From positions 1 through 62,601 of the forward strand of contig CAZVRJ010000012.1 in NCBI GenBank assembly GCA_964629885.1: a stretch of DNA of 62,601 nucleotides, given 5' to 3'. Shown one piece after another: positions 7,855-17,508 of this stretch (its first letter is position 1; every line of letters begins with the position of its first letter). Both the position numbers and the translations under genes were made by a program. Below the pieces are notes generated by a model. It did not search any database, was not told where the DNA came from, and was given only the letters and a program-made list of their open reading frames with translations. The stretch comes from CAYWCV01 sp964629885 (GTDB lineage: Bacteria > Bacteroidota > Rhodothermia > Balneolales > CAYWCV01).

Positions 7855-9201
7855 TTAGGCTGGTAGGCTAAAATAGAAGGTCGAGCCGTTCTTTGCATCC
7901 GATTCAGTCCATATCTCACCGTTATGCTGTTCAACAATCTTTTTACAAATTGCCAAACCGAGTCCAGTACCGGGATACTCCTCCTGTGAATGAAGACGTC
8001 TGAAAAGGTCAAATATTTTACCAAGGTATTCAGATGATATACCGATCCCGTTGTCCTTAATCGAAAACACTGTCCTACTAGGGTACTCGACAGCCGATAT
8101 GTGAACTTCGGCTGAGACATCTGGTCTGCTATATTTGATGGCATTTTCGATCAAGTTCTGAAAGACGAGGTTTATCGGAAGTTGTGCTGCGCTTATCTTT
8201 GGGAGCGTGTCGACGCGAATTGTTGCATTTTTCTCTTTGATCGTCTCCGAAAGGTCGCTTAAAACTTGCTGAACGAGCAAATTTGTGTCAATATTGGATA
8301 TTTGGTCGCTGAAGTTACCGGCTTTGGCATAGTTTAAAACATCTTCAATCAATTGAAGCATCCGCTTAGATCCCTGCATGGCAAACTCTATGTACTTTTT
8401 CGCACGGCCGTCGAGCTTATCGCCATATCTCGTATCGAGCAGTTTCACAAAGGAGTGGACCATCCGGGCAGGTTCCTTTAAATCGTGTGATGCCACAGTG
8501 GCGAACTGATCGAGTTCTTTATTCTTTTTTTGCAATTCCTGCATTGCAGAGACCAATTTTTGGCGCTCGTTGGCTAAATCTGTTCTTAAGCCAACCTCGT
8601 CGTTGAGAGTGCTCTGCATGCCCCGAAATAAAATCGGAAGTAATGCCGAAGTCAGAAAGCTCAAGAAAACCAAGTTGGAAGTAACGGCGATCCAATACAT
8701 CACGCTCTCAGTGAACATGGCTGGATTTGGCACAACTCCATAAACAACCAATATCCCCATTACAAAACAGACGATCAGGTTGAAAAAGCTCCACGAATAT
8801 GTGTTGTAGTTAGGAAAGATAAGTATCCCAAACACCCCGCATGCATATAGGTATATCAAACCTGGTCCAGTGGTGCCTAAATACAGGATGAGTGTGATAG
8901 AGAGTACGTATACCGCAGCCATAAACACGACCTTACGATGGCTTATGTCAATACCTGGAATCAGGCCTATCACAACCATCGTTGTGAAAATAAAAAGATC
9001 AAGTGCTGCTATTTCGGGCACGCCAGAAAGCACGCTAAAATATACCCCAGGAATCAATGCAATGACGCTAAACGGCAAAAGGAAAGTGATTACTGTAACG
9101 AACAGCTGATTGCTCCAATACATAATCCCAGCACTGTTGGCGTCTTTACTGACATCTACAGTCTTACTCACATATGCTTTATATTCCTGCCAGATTGCCA
9201 T
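7855..9201 (-). CDS. Membrane-bound sensor histidine kinase (six or so TM helices)
   Basis: The chosen ATG at 9201 is preceded by a Shine-Dalgarno sequence (AGAGGGG) and gives 448 residues. A frame extension to 9252 would add 17 residues inside the upstream gene and is unlikely. The N-terminal ~200 residues form about six membrane helices with short loops and no large extracytoplasmic domain, similar in layout to MASE-type sensors. A coiled-coil linker follows, then a HisKA domain with H239 (ATVASHDLKEP) and a HATPase_c domain with N box (NLIENAIKYS), G1 (DNGIGI) and G2 (GTGLGL). The start overlaps the upstream kinase gene by 23 bases, so the two are co-translated. The signal is unknown. Confidence 0.9.
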   Translation of the reverse strand: MAIWQEYKAYVSKTVDVSKDANSAGIMYWSNQLFVTVITFLLPFSVIALIPGVYFSVLSGVPEIAALDLFIFTTMVVIGLIPGIDISHRKVVFMAAVYVLSITLILYLGTTGPGLIYLYACGVFGILIFPNYNTYSWSFFNLIVCFVMGILVVYGVVPNPAMFTESVMYWIAVTSNLVFLSFLTSALLPILFRGMQSTLNDEVGLRTDLANERQKLVSAMQELQKKNKELDQFATVASHDLKEPARMVHSFVKLLDTRYGDKLDGRAKKYIEFAMQGSKRMLQLIEDVLNYAKAGNFSDQISNIDTNLLVQQVLSDLSETIKEKNATIRVDTLPKISAAQLPINLVFQNLIENAIKYSRPDVSAEVHISAVEYPSRTVFSIKDNGIGISSEYLGKIFDLFRRLHSQEEYPGTGLGLAICKKIVEQHNGEIWTESDAKNGSTFYFSLPA

Positions 9202-11359
9202 GAATACCCCTCTTAGGTAGCGAGATCTTGAAGGTGCTTCCCTCGTTCTCACTCGATGCTACCGAAATATTGCCGCCGTGTTCGTCGACGATTCGCTTAC
9301 AAGTACTAAGCCCCAGACCAGTGCCAGGGTACTGATCTGCCGTGTGAAGACGTTTGAACAATTTAAAGATTTCCTCGTGATATTCCTCTGCAATACCTAT
9401 CCCGTTGTCTGACAATGTGATATGCCACTCATCTCCCGCATCTTGCCCATAAATCTTCAATTTTGCGATTTGTCCGGGTGGTTGATACTTGATACCGTTC
9501 GATATAAGGTTGTTGAACAGCGTTCTAAGCGCCACGGGATAGCCGCGGACTACAGGTAGTTGCTCGACTGTGATTTGGGCCTTGCTCTCGCGAATAACAT
9601 CACGAAACAGATTGGTGACATCAGTAACCACAGAGTTCAGGTCAACATCCTCAACTTCCTTCATATCTCGGGACACTCGTGCATAGGAAAGAAGCTCGTT
9701 GATCAAATTCGTCATCCTCTTGGCACCATCTACGGCAAAATGGATGTACTGTCTTGCTTTGTCGTCGAGCTTATCGGCATATTTTTTTTCTAACAACTGC
9801 ATGAAGGATGCAATCATTCGCAATGGCTCCTTCATGTCGTGCGAGGCGACCGATGCAAACTTGTCGAGCTCCTCATTCTTATTAATCAAAGCATGCCGTG
9901 CATCGACGATATCTTGGATAAGTCTTCCCTCGGCGATGATAAATTCAACTTTGCCAATGTCGTTAAATATCGGTTTTGAATTGAATAAGATCGTCTTCGG
10001 CTTTTTGTTGAGATCAAGTATTAACACCTCACGTTGTTCAACAACCCCATGGAGTGACGATTCAACGCATTCCTTCACTGCTTGGCGGGAATGTTCGTCG
10101 TCGAACCAACACCTGCACTCCCAAAGTAGACTGTCCTTAATTTCGTCGGAGTCTAATGATGTAAAATTCACACCAGACTCGTTCATTTCTATGATATGAC
10201 CTTCTGAATCGAGCAAAGCGACGATCTGGTATGTTGAATTAAAGATCCCACGATACATGCGCTCTTTCTCTGCCAAGGCAAGGGCAATATTTTTGGACTC
10301 GCTAATATCAATGTGCGTGCCAAACATCAACTCAGGCTTTCCGTCATCTGTCCACTTTCTTACACTCCCACGGTCAAGAATCCATATCCAGTGACCCTGT
10401 CTATGACGCATCCTGAATTCGCACTGGTACAAGTCGGTCTCCCTGCGGAAGCATGCATTGAGCTGTTCTTGTGCAACTGGCAGATCGTCGGGATGCGTAA
10501 ATTTTACCCAAGTGTCTATGTTGACCGGCATAAGTTCCTCCAGTCGATAACCAATTATAGATGCCCATCGCTCATCGAAAATGGTCTCACCCGTTTGAAC
10601 ATTCCATTCCCATAGACCTGCGTTGGCACCACTCAGAACAAAGTCTAAGCGGTCACGCTCTGTTTTTGTGGCTTCTTCACGTTCTTTCAATAATTGATAT
10701 CGTATCTGGTCACTCTCGATTTTGACTTCATGCCTCACATGGTAAATAGACAAGTAGGTTCCGAGTCCCATTAACATGAATGATGCTCCGAACAGTAAGA
10801 GAAACCCATAAAAGTTTTGACTTTGGTACGTCCTGAAATCTGATTCCTTACCTTTGCTTAGGTTTACGAGGAAATTTCGAATAGCAGTATACGAATGGTC
10901 AAGATCTTGGTTTAGGTTGATTGACATGGGCTCGTCAGCCAAAATGGATGATTTCGCAGCATCTACTCCCTGAAGTTGTATAAGCGCAATATGTGCATCT
11001 ACAACCACTAGTAATGTATCAACAGCTTGCTTCCAGTCTTCGTAAGAATCAATTCCGATTAAATACAACGGTAACTCGTCGAGGTCGTCAATATTACTTT
11101 GCAGATTTAATTTCGACGAATCAATGTTGGCAAGGTAGATGGGGCTGCCGTTGTACTGAAACCCTCTTTTGTTGAGAATAATATGTTGAATCTCACTGTG
11201 AGCACTATTCACAGCGTTCAAGCTGCGCTCAACTAGCAGCAGTTCTTGGGTAATTTCAGTCTGTCTTTGGTAGCTTTCAAAATAGAGGTATCCACCAATG
11301 AGCATAAGTATGCTGATGACTAGGTAGATCCAGAAATTGAACGTCAATAGCTTCGCCAT
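9179..11359 (-). CDS. CHASE3/PAS hybrid sensor histidine kinase
   Basis: This 726-residue kinase has a signal-anchor helix at residues ~8-28, an extracytoplasmic helical region of about 150 residues that resembles CHASE3, a second membrane helix near residues 185-205, two PAS/PAC domains (about 235-355 and 360-470), a HisKA domain with H507 (ASVASHDMKEP) and a HATPase_c domain (NNLISNGIKY, DNGIGI, GTGLGL). Its catalytic half is clearly paralogous to the kinase at 7855. Both belong to the phytochrome-like SHDxKEP group. As the most upstream gene of the minus-strand signalling cluster, it probably heads the operon. A hairpin terminator for the gene at 11411 separates the two units. Confidence 0.9.
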   Translation of the reverse strand: MAKLLTFNFWIYLVISILMLIGGYLYFESYQRQTEITQELLLVERSLNAVNSAHSEIQHIILNKRGFQYNGSPIYLANIDSSKLNLQSNIDDLDELPLYLIGIDSYEDWKQAVDTLLVVVDAHIALIQLQGVDAAKSSILADEPMSINLNQDLDHSYTAIRNFLVNLSKGKESDFRTYQSQNFYGFLLLFGASFMLMGLGTYLSIYHVRHEVKIESDQIRYQLLKEREEATKTERDRLDFVLSGANAGLWEWNVQTGETIFDERWASIIGYRLEELMPVNIDTWVKFTHPDDLPVAQEQLNACFRRETDLYQCEFRMRHRQGHWIWILDRGSVRKWTDDGKPELMFGTHIDISESKNIALALAEKERMYRGIFNSTYQIVALLDSEGHIIEMNESGVNFTSLDSDEIKDSLLWECRCWFDDEHSRQAVKECVESSLHGVVEQREVLILDLNKKPKTILFNSKPIFNDIGKVEFIIAEGRLIQDIVDARHALINKNEELDKFASVASHDMKEPLRMIASFMQLLEKKYADKLDDKARQYIHFAVDGAKRMTNLINELLSYARVSRDMKEVEDVDLNSVVTDVTNLFRDVIRESKAQITVEQLPVVRGYPVALRTLFNNLISNGIKYQPPGQIAKLKIYGQDAGDEWHITLSDNGIGIAEEYHEEIFKLFKRLHTADQYPGTGLGLSTCKRIVDEHGGNISVASSENEGSTFKISLPKRGIHGNLAGI

Positions 11360-11370
11360 GTGTCTAATGT

Positions 11371-11407
11371 AAAAAAAGGCAACATGAAAACATGTTGCCT
11401 TTTTTTT
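11371..11407 (-). terminator. Strong intrinsic terminator
   Basis: A perfect 9-bp stem (GGCAACATG at 11378-11386 with CATGTTGCC at 11391-11399, AAAA loop) is flanked by an A-run on the left and a T-run on the right. It starts 4 bases after the stop codon at 11411 and so ends the minus-strand amidohydrolase transcript. By symmetry it could also work on the plus strand. Confidence 0.9.
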
Positions 11408-11410
11408 AGG

Positions 11411-14400
11411 CTACTTTTTCATGCCCGGCAGACTCATGTTGGGTACTATGATATCCTGCCTTGTGTATGAGCTTCGTTTAAGAGGGTACACTTCGGTCAA
11501 CGTATCACCTTCATATAGTCTTCCATTTTTCATGACATAGCGAACTTTGTTCGTGTTTCGGATATCCAAGAGTGGATTTGCATCCAAAATTACCAAATCG
11601 GCCAGCTTGCCATTTTCGATAGATCCTAAATCGGTATCCAACCCGATGGCTTTGGCGCCATGTATCGTGGCCACTTTCAAAGCATCGTGCGTGTTCATTC
11701 CCCCAGCTTGCATAGCCCAAAGCTCCCAGTGGTAGCCTAAACCCTCCAATTGGCCGTGGGCTCCTACGCCAGCGATGCCACCTGCCGCAACCAAATCGTT
11801 CACAAATTCGGCATGTCGCTTAAATATGTGCTCTTCTTCCATGAACCACGCGCTTCTTCTGCGAGTTTTGCTGGCTAGTTCGGTGTAGGGGGTAAAATAC
11901 TTGAGCTTTGCATCGTGATATGGATTTTCGGTGGCATAAAAGAATTCCTCTGCCCAAGGTCCACCATACGCAACAAGCATTGTGGGTGTATACGCCATTT
12001 TGGAGGTTGCCACCACCTTTACAACGTCATTGTAAATAGGATAAATCGGGAATGCATGTTCATGTCCGGGATATCCATCAATCAGCTGTGTCATGTTCAG
12101 TTTCCAGTTCAAAGCCCCCTCGGTTGTGGGCATGATCTGTTGCTCTTTGGCGGCCATGAGGATCCACTGACGCTGCTTACGATTGCCCGCCATGTACATT
12201 TTGATGGTCTTGGTATTGTAGTACTCGCTGTACTGCTTCATCACGTTTCTGGCATGCTCAAGACTCTCAATGTTGTATCCCCAGAAGCCTAAACCTGGAC
12301 CAGTTGAATATACTCGCGGACCCGGCATCATTCCTGCATCGACCATGTCGCTGTAGGTCAACACATCGGTGGTGGCAGTCTGCGGATCACGTGTTGTCGT
12401 TACTCCATAAGCCAAATTGACGGCATAATTCCAAATCTCCGTTTTGTGGATTCCCCAAGCCGGCCACATATGTGCATGGGTGTCAACGAAACCAGGGACG
12501 ATGGTTTTGCCAGTCAGATCCATTTCCTGCGTGCCTGCTGGTACTGAAATACTACCTGATTGAGCCACTGCTGCTATACGATTATTTTCGATTAGGATGT
12601 CACCATTTTCGAAGATTTCGTTTCCGTTCATCGTAATAACCCTGGCTCCGCGTAAGAAAATCGTACCGCTTGGAATGTCGCGGATATAACTAACCTTAAC
12701 CCTAAACTCGGTTGGTTCATACTTCTCTACCTTTTTAGGCTCATCTTTAGTTTCATCTTTTTTATCCTCTTCCTTCTCCGCATCATCCTTCGAGTCTTCT
12801 TGCTTCTTCCTTTCCTCTTCGACCTTTTTCGCAGCCGCTAAACTGTCGGCAAACACTTTCGCATCTTTTAAATCGTAGATGATGTGCGCATTTCCAATAG
12901 ACCAGTGTACCTTTTTGGCATCAGTTGACCAAGCTGGGAATTGGCCTCCAATTTCAGTGAGCTTTTTGGCAGGGAAGGAGGCATTTGTTGGGTTTGATAC
13001 GGAAATTGTTGGAGCCTCGCCCGCTAATGGCACTGTCACAGTATATATGTCGTTGTTAATCAATGCCATAGCCTGATCACCTTCTGGAGCCATACGAATC
13101 CAAGTTGCCGATGTTGGAGTCTGAGGCTCCATCATGTATTTTGGATCTGGTAGCAATTGAGGCCTCATAGAGTGGTCATGTCCATCGCCAGAAGCATGAT
13201 CACGAATGTATCCTTCGTAGTCCATCATCCCAAATGTGGTGATGCCAGTAACTCTAACATGCGATTTTTGGTCGGTCCCGTCCCATCGAATGGAAATCAA
13301 TCCTTGGCTGCCCTGGTTCATGTAAATCCGGTCGTTCGACTTCACAAAATGCGGGTTATTTCGACCCGATGCCTTGCTAATGAAGTTCACCTCGCCACCA
13401 TTCGACGAGATCCATACGATGTCTTCTGTTGACCCAAATGCTCCCGGCCCCGAAGATTCCTGATAGCTTCGGCTCGATCCACGAAGCATCACAATGCGGT
13501 CGCTTTGGTAAGACCATGCCGGCTGTGAATACAACGCTGGCTTGGTAGTTAATTTCACTGCACGGGAATTGCGAGCAAACGGCTGAATCTTGTAAAGGTG
13601 ACCCTCTGCACCGTTCCAAGTTACCCAGGCGATTGTCTGGCCATCGGGCGACCAAACGGGCTGTGCCTCGGTGTGATCGGTATCAGTGACGCGTCTTGGC
13701 GTGCCAGATGGTATCTCCATTACATACAGCTTGTTCAAGACGGTGAATGCGAGGTGCTTACCATCTGGCGAGGGTACTGCATCACGAATTTGAGTTGCAA
13801 TGGCCTGTTTATCGTCTGATATCGGATACTTGAACTCAACCATGGGTCCGAGGTGAATTTCGACGTCGGCCTCGAAGGCTATCGGCTTGGCATCACCACC
13901 ATCTATGGGAATACGCCAGAATGTGCCACCCCACGTTGCCAAAAGTTCTTTGCTGTCGGGTGTGAACGACATTCCTGGAAGTACTCCCATTGTAGCGATC
14001 GACTCTTGATCGTCGCGTTGGATGGGGTATGCTAACCAGCGTTCATCGCCAGTGCTCAGATCGCGAATGACCAAGCCTGTCTCAGTTTCAAATCTTGATC
14101 CGTACACCATCCACTTGCCATCTGGCGACAACACGGGTGTGAATGCTGAACCGTAACGTGATGTCAAGGTCTGTGTGGTGCCATCCTCGCGGTCGAACAA
14201 GCCAATTTGATACTGTGGAAGCTGGGCGTTGTAGTTCCAAGCCCCAGTTCTCTGCGAAAAGTAGATGTATCTGCCATCGGGGCTTACGGCAGGGTCGATG
14301 GTTTTCCAAGTGTCGGCACCTTTTGTGAGCTGCACTCCACCGCCGCCATCGACATGATAAAGCCACAATTTGACTTGCATCCGCCCTCTGGCGGCAACAA

Positions 14401-14884
14401 TGTACTTTCCGTCGGGAGTCCAATCTGCAGACGGGTAATTGTTGTCGTTTCCTTTGGTGAGCTGTTTCGACTCCTTGGTATCTAAGTTCATGATCCACAC
14501 GTTCTCTGCACCGTCTCGGTCGGATGTGAACAGAAGGCTTTTTCCGTCAGGACTGAACTTTGGCCGGGTATCGAATGCCATGCCAGTTGTGATACGCTCG
14601 GCCTTGCCGCCTGATATCGGCATCATAAAAAGATCGCCGAGCATGTCGAATACTAGCGACTTCCCGTCAGGACTCACATCTACCGACATCCATGAGCCCT
14701 CGTTTGTGGTAAATGCCACCACACGGTCGGGATCCATGGGAAGATCCTTGTCATGCTTCGTGATTTTGAGTGAATCGGACGCTGCATCAGCAGCATTCTG
14801 ACCGTAGGCCACTGTACTGGTAAAACCATAGAGCAACAAGGAGCCAATAACGTACCATGACGCCTTAGACATAAAACGTATCAT
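11411..14884 (-). CDS. Exported TolB-like propeller fused to amidohydrolase
   Basis: The 1157-residue protein has a signal peptide (hydrophobic core then AYGQN), a long propeller region (about residues 55-640) with repeated PD40/WD40-like blades (SPDGK, DLSTG and similar), a very charged Lys/Glu/Asp linker (about 681-721) and a C-terminal amidohydrolase of the imidazolonepropionase/dihydroorotase-like superfamily. The metal motif is H803-A-H805 in GFVDTHAHMWP, with a later GAHGQLEGLG segment and the closing LADLVILDANPL typical of the family. Such fusions are annotated as periplasmic amidohydrolases of unknown substrate. ATG at 14872 (MSKASW) is an alternative start and no clear ribosome-binding site decides between them. 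Confidence 0.9.
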   Translation of the reverse strand: MIRFMSKASWYVIGSLLLYGFTSTVAYGQNAADAASDSLKITKHDKDLPMDPDRVVAFTTNEGSWMSVDVSPDGKSLVFDMLGDLFMMPISGGKAERITTGMAFDTRPKFSPDGKSLLFTSDRDGAENVWIMNLDTKESKQLTKGNDNNYPSADWTPDGKYIVAARGRMQVKLWLYHVDGGGGVQLTKGADTWKTIDPAVSPDGRYIYFSQRTGAWNYNAQLPQYQIGLFDREDGTTQTLTSRYGSAFTPVLSPDGKWMVYGSRFETETGLVIRDLSTGDERWLAYPIQRDDQESIATMGVLPGMSFTPDSKELLATWGGTFWRIPIDGGDAKPIAFEADVEIHLGPMVEFKYPISDDKQAIATQIRDAVPSPDGKHLAFTVLNKLYVMEIPSGTPRRVTDTDHTEAQPVWSPDGQTIAWVTWNGAEGHLYKIQPFARNSRAVKLTTKPALYSQPAWSYQSDRIVMLRGSSRSYQESSGPGAFGSTEDIVWISSNGGEVNFISKASGRNNPHFVKSNDRIYMNQGSQGLISIRWDGTDQKSHVRVTGITTFGMMDYEGYIRDHASGDGHDHSMRPQLLPDPKYMMEPQTPTSATWIRMAPEGDQAMALINNDIYTVTVPLAGEAPTISVSNPTNASFPAKKLTEIGGQFPAWSTDAKKVHWSIGNAHIIYDLKDAKVFADSLAAAKKVEEERKKQEDSKDDAEKEEDKKDETKDEPKKVEKYEPTEFRVKVSYIRDIPSGTIFLRGARVITMNGNEIFENGDILIENNRIAAVAQSGSISVPAGTQEMDLTGKTIVPGFVDTHAHMWPAWGIHKTEIWNYAVNLAYGVTTTRDPQTATTDVLTYSDMVDAGMMPGPRVYSTGPGLGFWGYNIESLEHARNVMKQYSEYYNTKTIKMYMAGNRKQRQWILMAAKEQQIMPTTEGALNWKLNMTQLIDGYPGHEHAFPIYPIYNDVVKVVATSKMAYTPTMLVAYGGPWAEEFFYATENPYHDAKLKYFTPYTELASKTRRRSAWFMEEEHIFKRHAEFVNDLVAAGGIAGVGAHGQLEGLGYHWELWAMQAGGMNTHDALKVATIHGAKAIGLDTDLGSIENGKLADLVILDANPLLDIRNTNKVRYVMKNGRLYEGDTLTEVYPLKRSSYTRQDIIVPNMSLPGMKK

Positions 14885-14916
14885 GAAAAAACCAATTAGT
14901 TGAATAGATGCGACAC

Positions 14917-14945
14917 AAGTCTGTCAGACTTTCCTGTTAGGAAAG
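14917..14945. repeat. Two adjoining inverted repeats between TonB receptor and amidohydrolase genes
   Basis: AAGTCTGTCAGACTT (14917-14931) is a perfect 7-1-7 palindrome. It overlaps a second inverted repeat, CTTTCCT-GTT-AGGAAAG (14929-14945). Neither is followed by a T-run on the minus strand. They may be a leaky terminator after the receptor gene or an operator for the gene at 11411. Confidence 0.5.
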
Positions 14946-14994
14946 TAGAACAGATTTATTGAAACCCAAATAATTTTGTGACGAAATTGACGTC

Positions 14995-17403
14995 TTAAAA
15001 TCTATACTGATATCCAATTCTGACAACCTGGGTTTCATTGTAATCCTTGGATCGCAGAACAAACCCACTTCCTTCCAACTCCTGCTCGGTTACAAGTGTC
15101 GAGAACAGGTCGCTTGCGTTGACGAATAGTTCGCCTTGACCTCCTTGTACCCTCCAATTTAGGCCGATATCCACGGAGTATCTGGGCAGAATCTTACCCT
15201 GTGGGATGATGTCGGCTGCCAAATAGGTGCCTGTAACCTGAAAATCCACTCCCGAGGCGAACTTGAACAATCCGTTCATCTTCACATTTCCGGTGTAGTT
15301 CGATTCTTCGCTTCTGCTATAAGTGATGTTGTTCGGATATGCATTTACAATGGTAAACTCGCCGATACGGTTTTGATAAAGGTTAGCACTCGCGTTCAAA
15401 TTAAACGAGCTCCCAAATCGCTGCGACAACACCCACTCCAAGCCAGTGTTCCAACCTTTGTCCGCATTTTGCGAAATTGATGTCAACCTCTCGGTGCCTG
15501 GTACCTGTGTGATGATTCGAGTCATCAGGTTGTCGGTTATCCTATGATAGCCTACGCTTGATACATACCCGTCTCCCCACGATTTACGGAATCCTAGCTC
15601 CATACTTTGTGTGAACTGTGGTTCAAGCCCAGGATTGCCGAGTACCAATACTTCTGGGTTTGCATAGGTTGGGAATACGCGAAGCGCACTTTCTTCAGGC
15701 CGGTCGACCCGGCGATTATAATATGCCGAAACCCTGACATCGCCTGGCATGAGGCGGGTAGCCCGCACGCTTGGAAACAGGTCGACATAACTGAAGCCGT
15801 CGCTTCGATACACGCTGTGATTGGGGTCAACCAAGTAGTCAACCTCTACAAATTCAAGCCTCAAACCACCCTCAAGCTGAAACATATCGCGCTCGAATAC
15901 CAAGTTGGCGTAACCAGCCGAGAGCCACTCGCGGTATTCTGCGGTTCCGGCCAAACCTGGATCCAAAATTGAATTGAAGCCTGGGTCAAACATGATGTCG
16001 TTTGGAAATACTCGGCTGCGCTGTTTCGTGCCGAGCTCAAGACGACCGGATCGCAACGGTTTGGTGTAGTCTAACGTCATGTCCCAGATGTGCTCGTCGG
16101 CTATCAAACTGGTGGTGTCAGTTCCCACAAACGACGGCAGGATGTTGTCAAAGTAAAACACCTCATCTTTGTGTCTGTAGGAATAATTCAATGAGGATAC
16201 TAGCTTATGGCCCGGCTGGAGAAAGGCATATGCATGCGTCAACGTGGCAAAAAGCGTCTGGTTAACCTCATTTTCGTAATATTTCCAAAGTCGTGTCTGT
16301 TGCCTCGACACCGTGTTAAGATAGGGGATGTCGCCCAAGTCGGTATACTCGCGGTGATTGAAAAGCAACGAAAAGCTGAGCACATTCGATGGATTCACAT
16401 TCCAGTCGAGCCCAGTCTTGAAGTTGAAGATGGGTTGTGTGCGGTTCTCTTGGAACTGCTGGGTAATTCCTTCGCCCGATAGATACACTCGGTCGGTGAA
16501 CTCGCTCTTCATGTTCGTCTTATGCCAGAGCAGATCGGACTGCACGAACAGATTGACGTCACCCTTCTTGTAATTCCCTGATACGGATGGGTTCAGTTTG
16601 GGGCTGAATCTGTATTGATCGCGCATGCCCGCGAAGTTTGCCCTGCGTTCGGTGAGCCCGCCCATCCCGAACACAAAGCCTGCTCGCCCATTGAGTCCTT
16701 CGTCGCTTTCTTTACGGAAGATGATGTTGATCACACCAGCTGCACCGCTTGCGTCGAACCGTGCCGATGGATTCGTGATGATTTCGATGCGCTCGATTGC
16801 CGATGCGGGTATGTTGTCAAGACCCGACTGTGCCCCAACCCCGGTGATGGCGGTCTGCTTGCCATCGAGAAGGATGGCGACATTTTCGCTGCCCCTGAGA
16901 TAAATCTTACCATCGCGGTCGATGGTGATGCCTGGGAGGTTCTGTATGGCCTGCAACACGGAACCACCCAATTGACTGATATTATCCTGTAAAGAATAGC
17001 TCTTCTTGTCTAACTGCTCATCAATGGCATCGCGTTGCCCGGTCACAGTCACATCGCCCAATCTTGTGCTGGCTTCTTTCATGTAAAATGTCCCAAGGTC
17101 CAGGAAAGCTGACAATCGTCCAACTTGGACGGGTATGTACCTGCGCTCAAAACCAATAATGGACAATCGCATGGTGTAGCTTCCAGGCCTGACACCCGCG
17201 AAGGTGAAAAGTCCGGCCTCGCTGGTTACCGTTCCGGCAACAAAAGTGCTGTCCAGCCCTTGGAATAGCACCACGTTAACAAAAGGAAGCGGGGTTCGAT
17301 CTTGTTCGATCCGAACAATGCCAGATACAGTAACCTGAGAAACCTGTGCATATAATGACCCGCTAAACAGCGTAAAAAATATGATGACAAATACGTTTTT
17401 CAT
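14995..17403 (-). CDS. TonB-dependent outer membrane receptor (OMP_b-brl_3 type)
   Basis: From the ATG at 17403 (AGGA 6 bases upstream; an in-frame TTG at 17421 is weaker) the gene encodes 802 residues. A signal peptide ending SLYAQ is followed by a carboxypeptidase-regulatory-like beta domain (about residues 25-110), a plug domain with SVLQAIQNLPGITID and YLRGSENVAILLDGKQ (about 130-210), and a long barrel region of alternating strands ending in IGYQYRF. This is the barrel family often called outer membrane protein beta-barrel 3, used for TonB-driven import of an undetermined ligand. Linkage to the exported amidohydrolase downstream suggests a peptide or amide-containing ligand, but this is only an inference. 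Confidence 0.88.
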   Translation of the reverse strand: MKNVFVIIFFTLFSGSLYAQVSQVTVSGIVRIEQDRTPLPFVNVVLFQGLDSTFVAGTVTSEAGLFTFAGVRPGSYTMRLSIIGFERRYIPVQVGRLSAFLDLGTFYMKEASTRLGDVTVTGQRDAIDEQLDKKSYSLQDNISQLGGSVLQAIQNLPGITIDRDGKIYLRGSENVAILLDGKQTAITGVGAQSGLDNIPASAIERIEIITNPSARFDASGAAGVINIIFRKESDEGLNGRAGFVFGMGGLTERRANFAGMRDQYRFSPKLNPSVSGNYKKGDVNLFVQSDLLWHKTNMKSEFTDRVYLSGEGITQQFQENRTQPIFNFKTGLDWNVNPSNVLSFSLLFNHREYTDLGDIPYLNTVSRQQTRLWKYYENEVNQTLFATLTHAYAFLQPGHKLVSSLNYSYRHKDEVFYFDNILPSFVGTDTTSLIADEHIWDMTLDYTKPLRSGRLELGTKQRSRVFPNDIMFDPGFNSILDPGLAGTAEYREWLSAGYANLVFERDMFQLEGGLRLEFVEVDYLVDPNHSVYRSDGFSYVDLFPSVRATRLMPGDVRVSAYYNRRVDRPEESALRVFPTYANPEVLVLGNPGLEPQFTQSMELGFRKSWGDGYVSSVGYHRITDNLMTRIITQVPGTERLTSISQNADKGWNTGLEWVLSQRFGSSFNLNASANLYQNRIGEFTIVNAYPNNITYSRSEESNYTGNVKMNGLFKFASGVDFQVTGTYLAADIIPQGKILPRYSVDIGLNWRVQGGQGELFVNASDLFSTLVTEQELEGSGFVLRSKDYNETQVVRIGYQYRF

Positions 17404-17508
17404 CAAAATCCTAAAATTCAATCTTGGGGTGCGTTCTTGATGTGCTATCCTCTTAAGATAGCTAAAGAGGCCAAAATGTACTTGGCAATGAGCTAATTCA
17501 GATACCTT

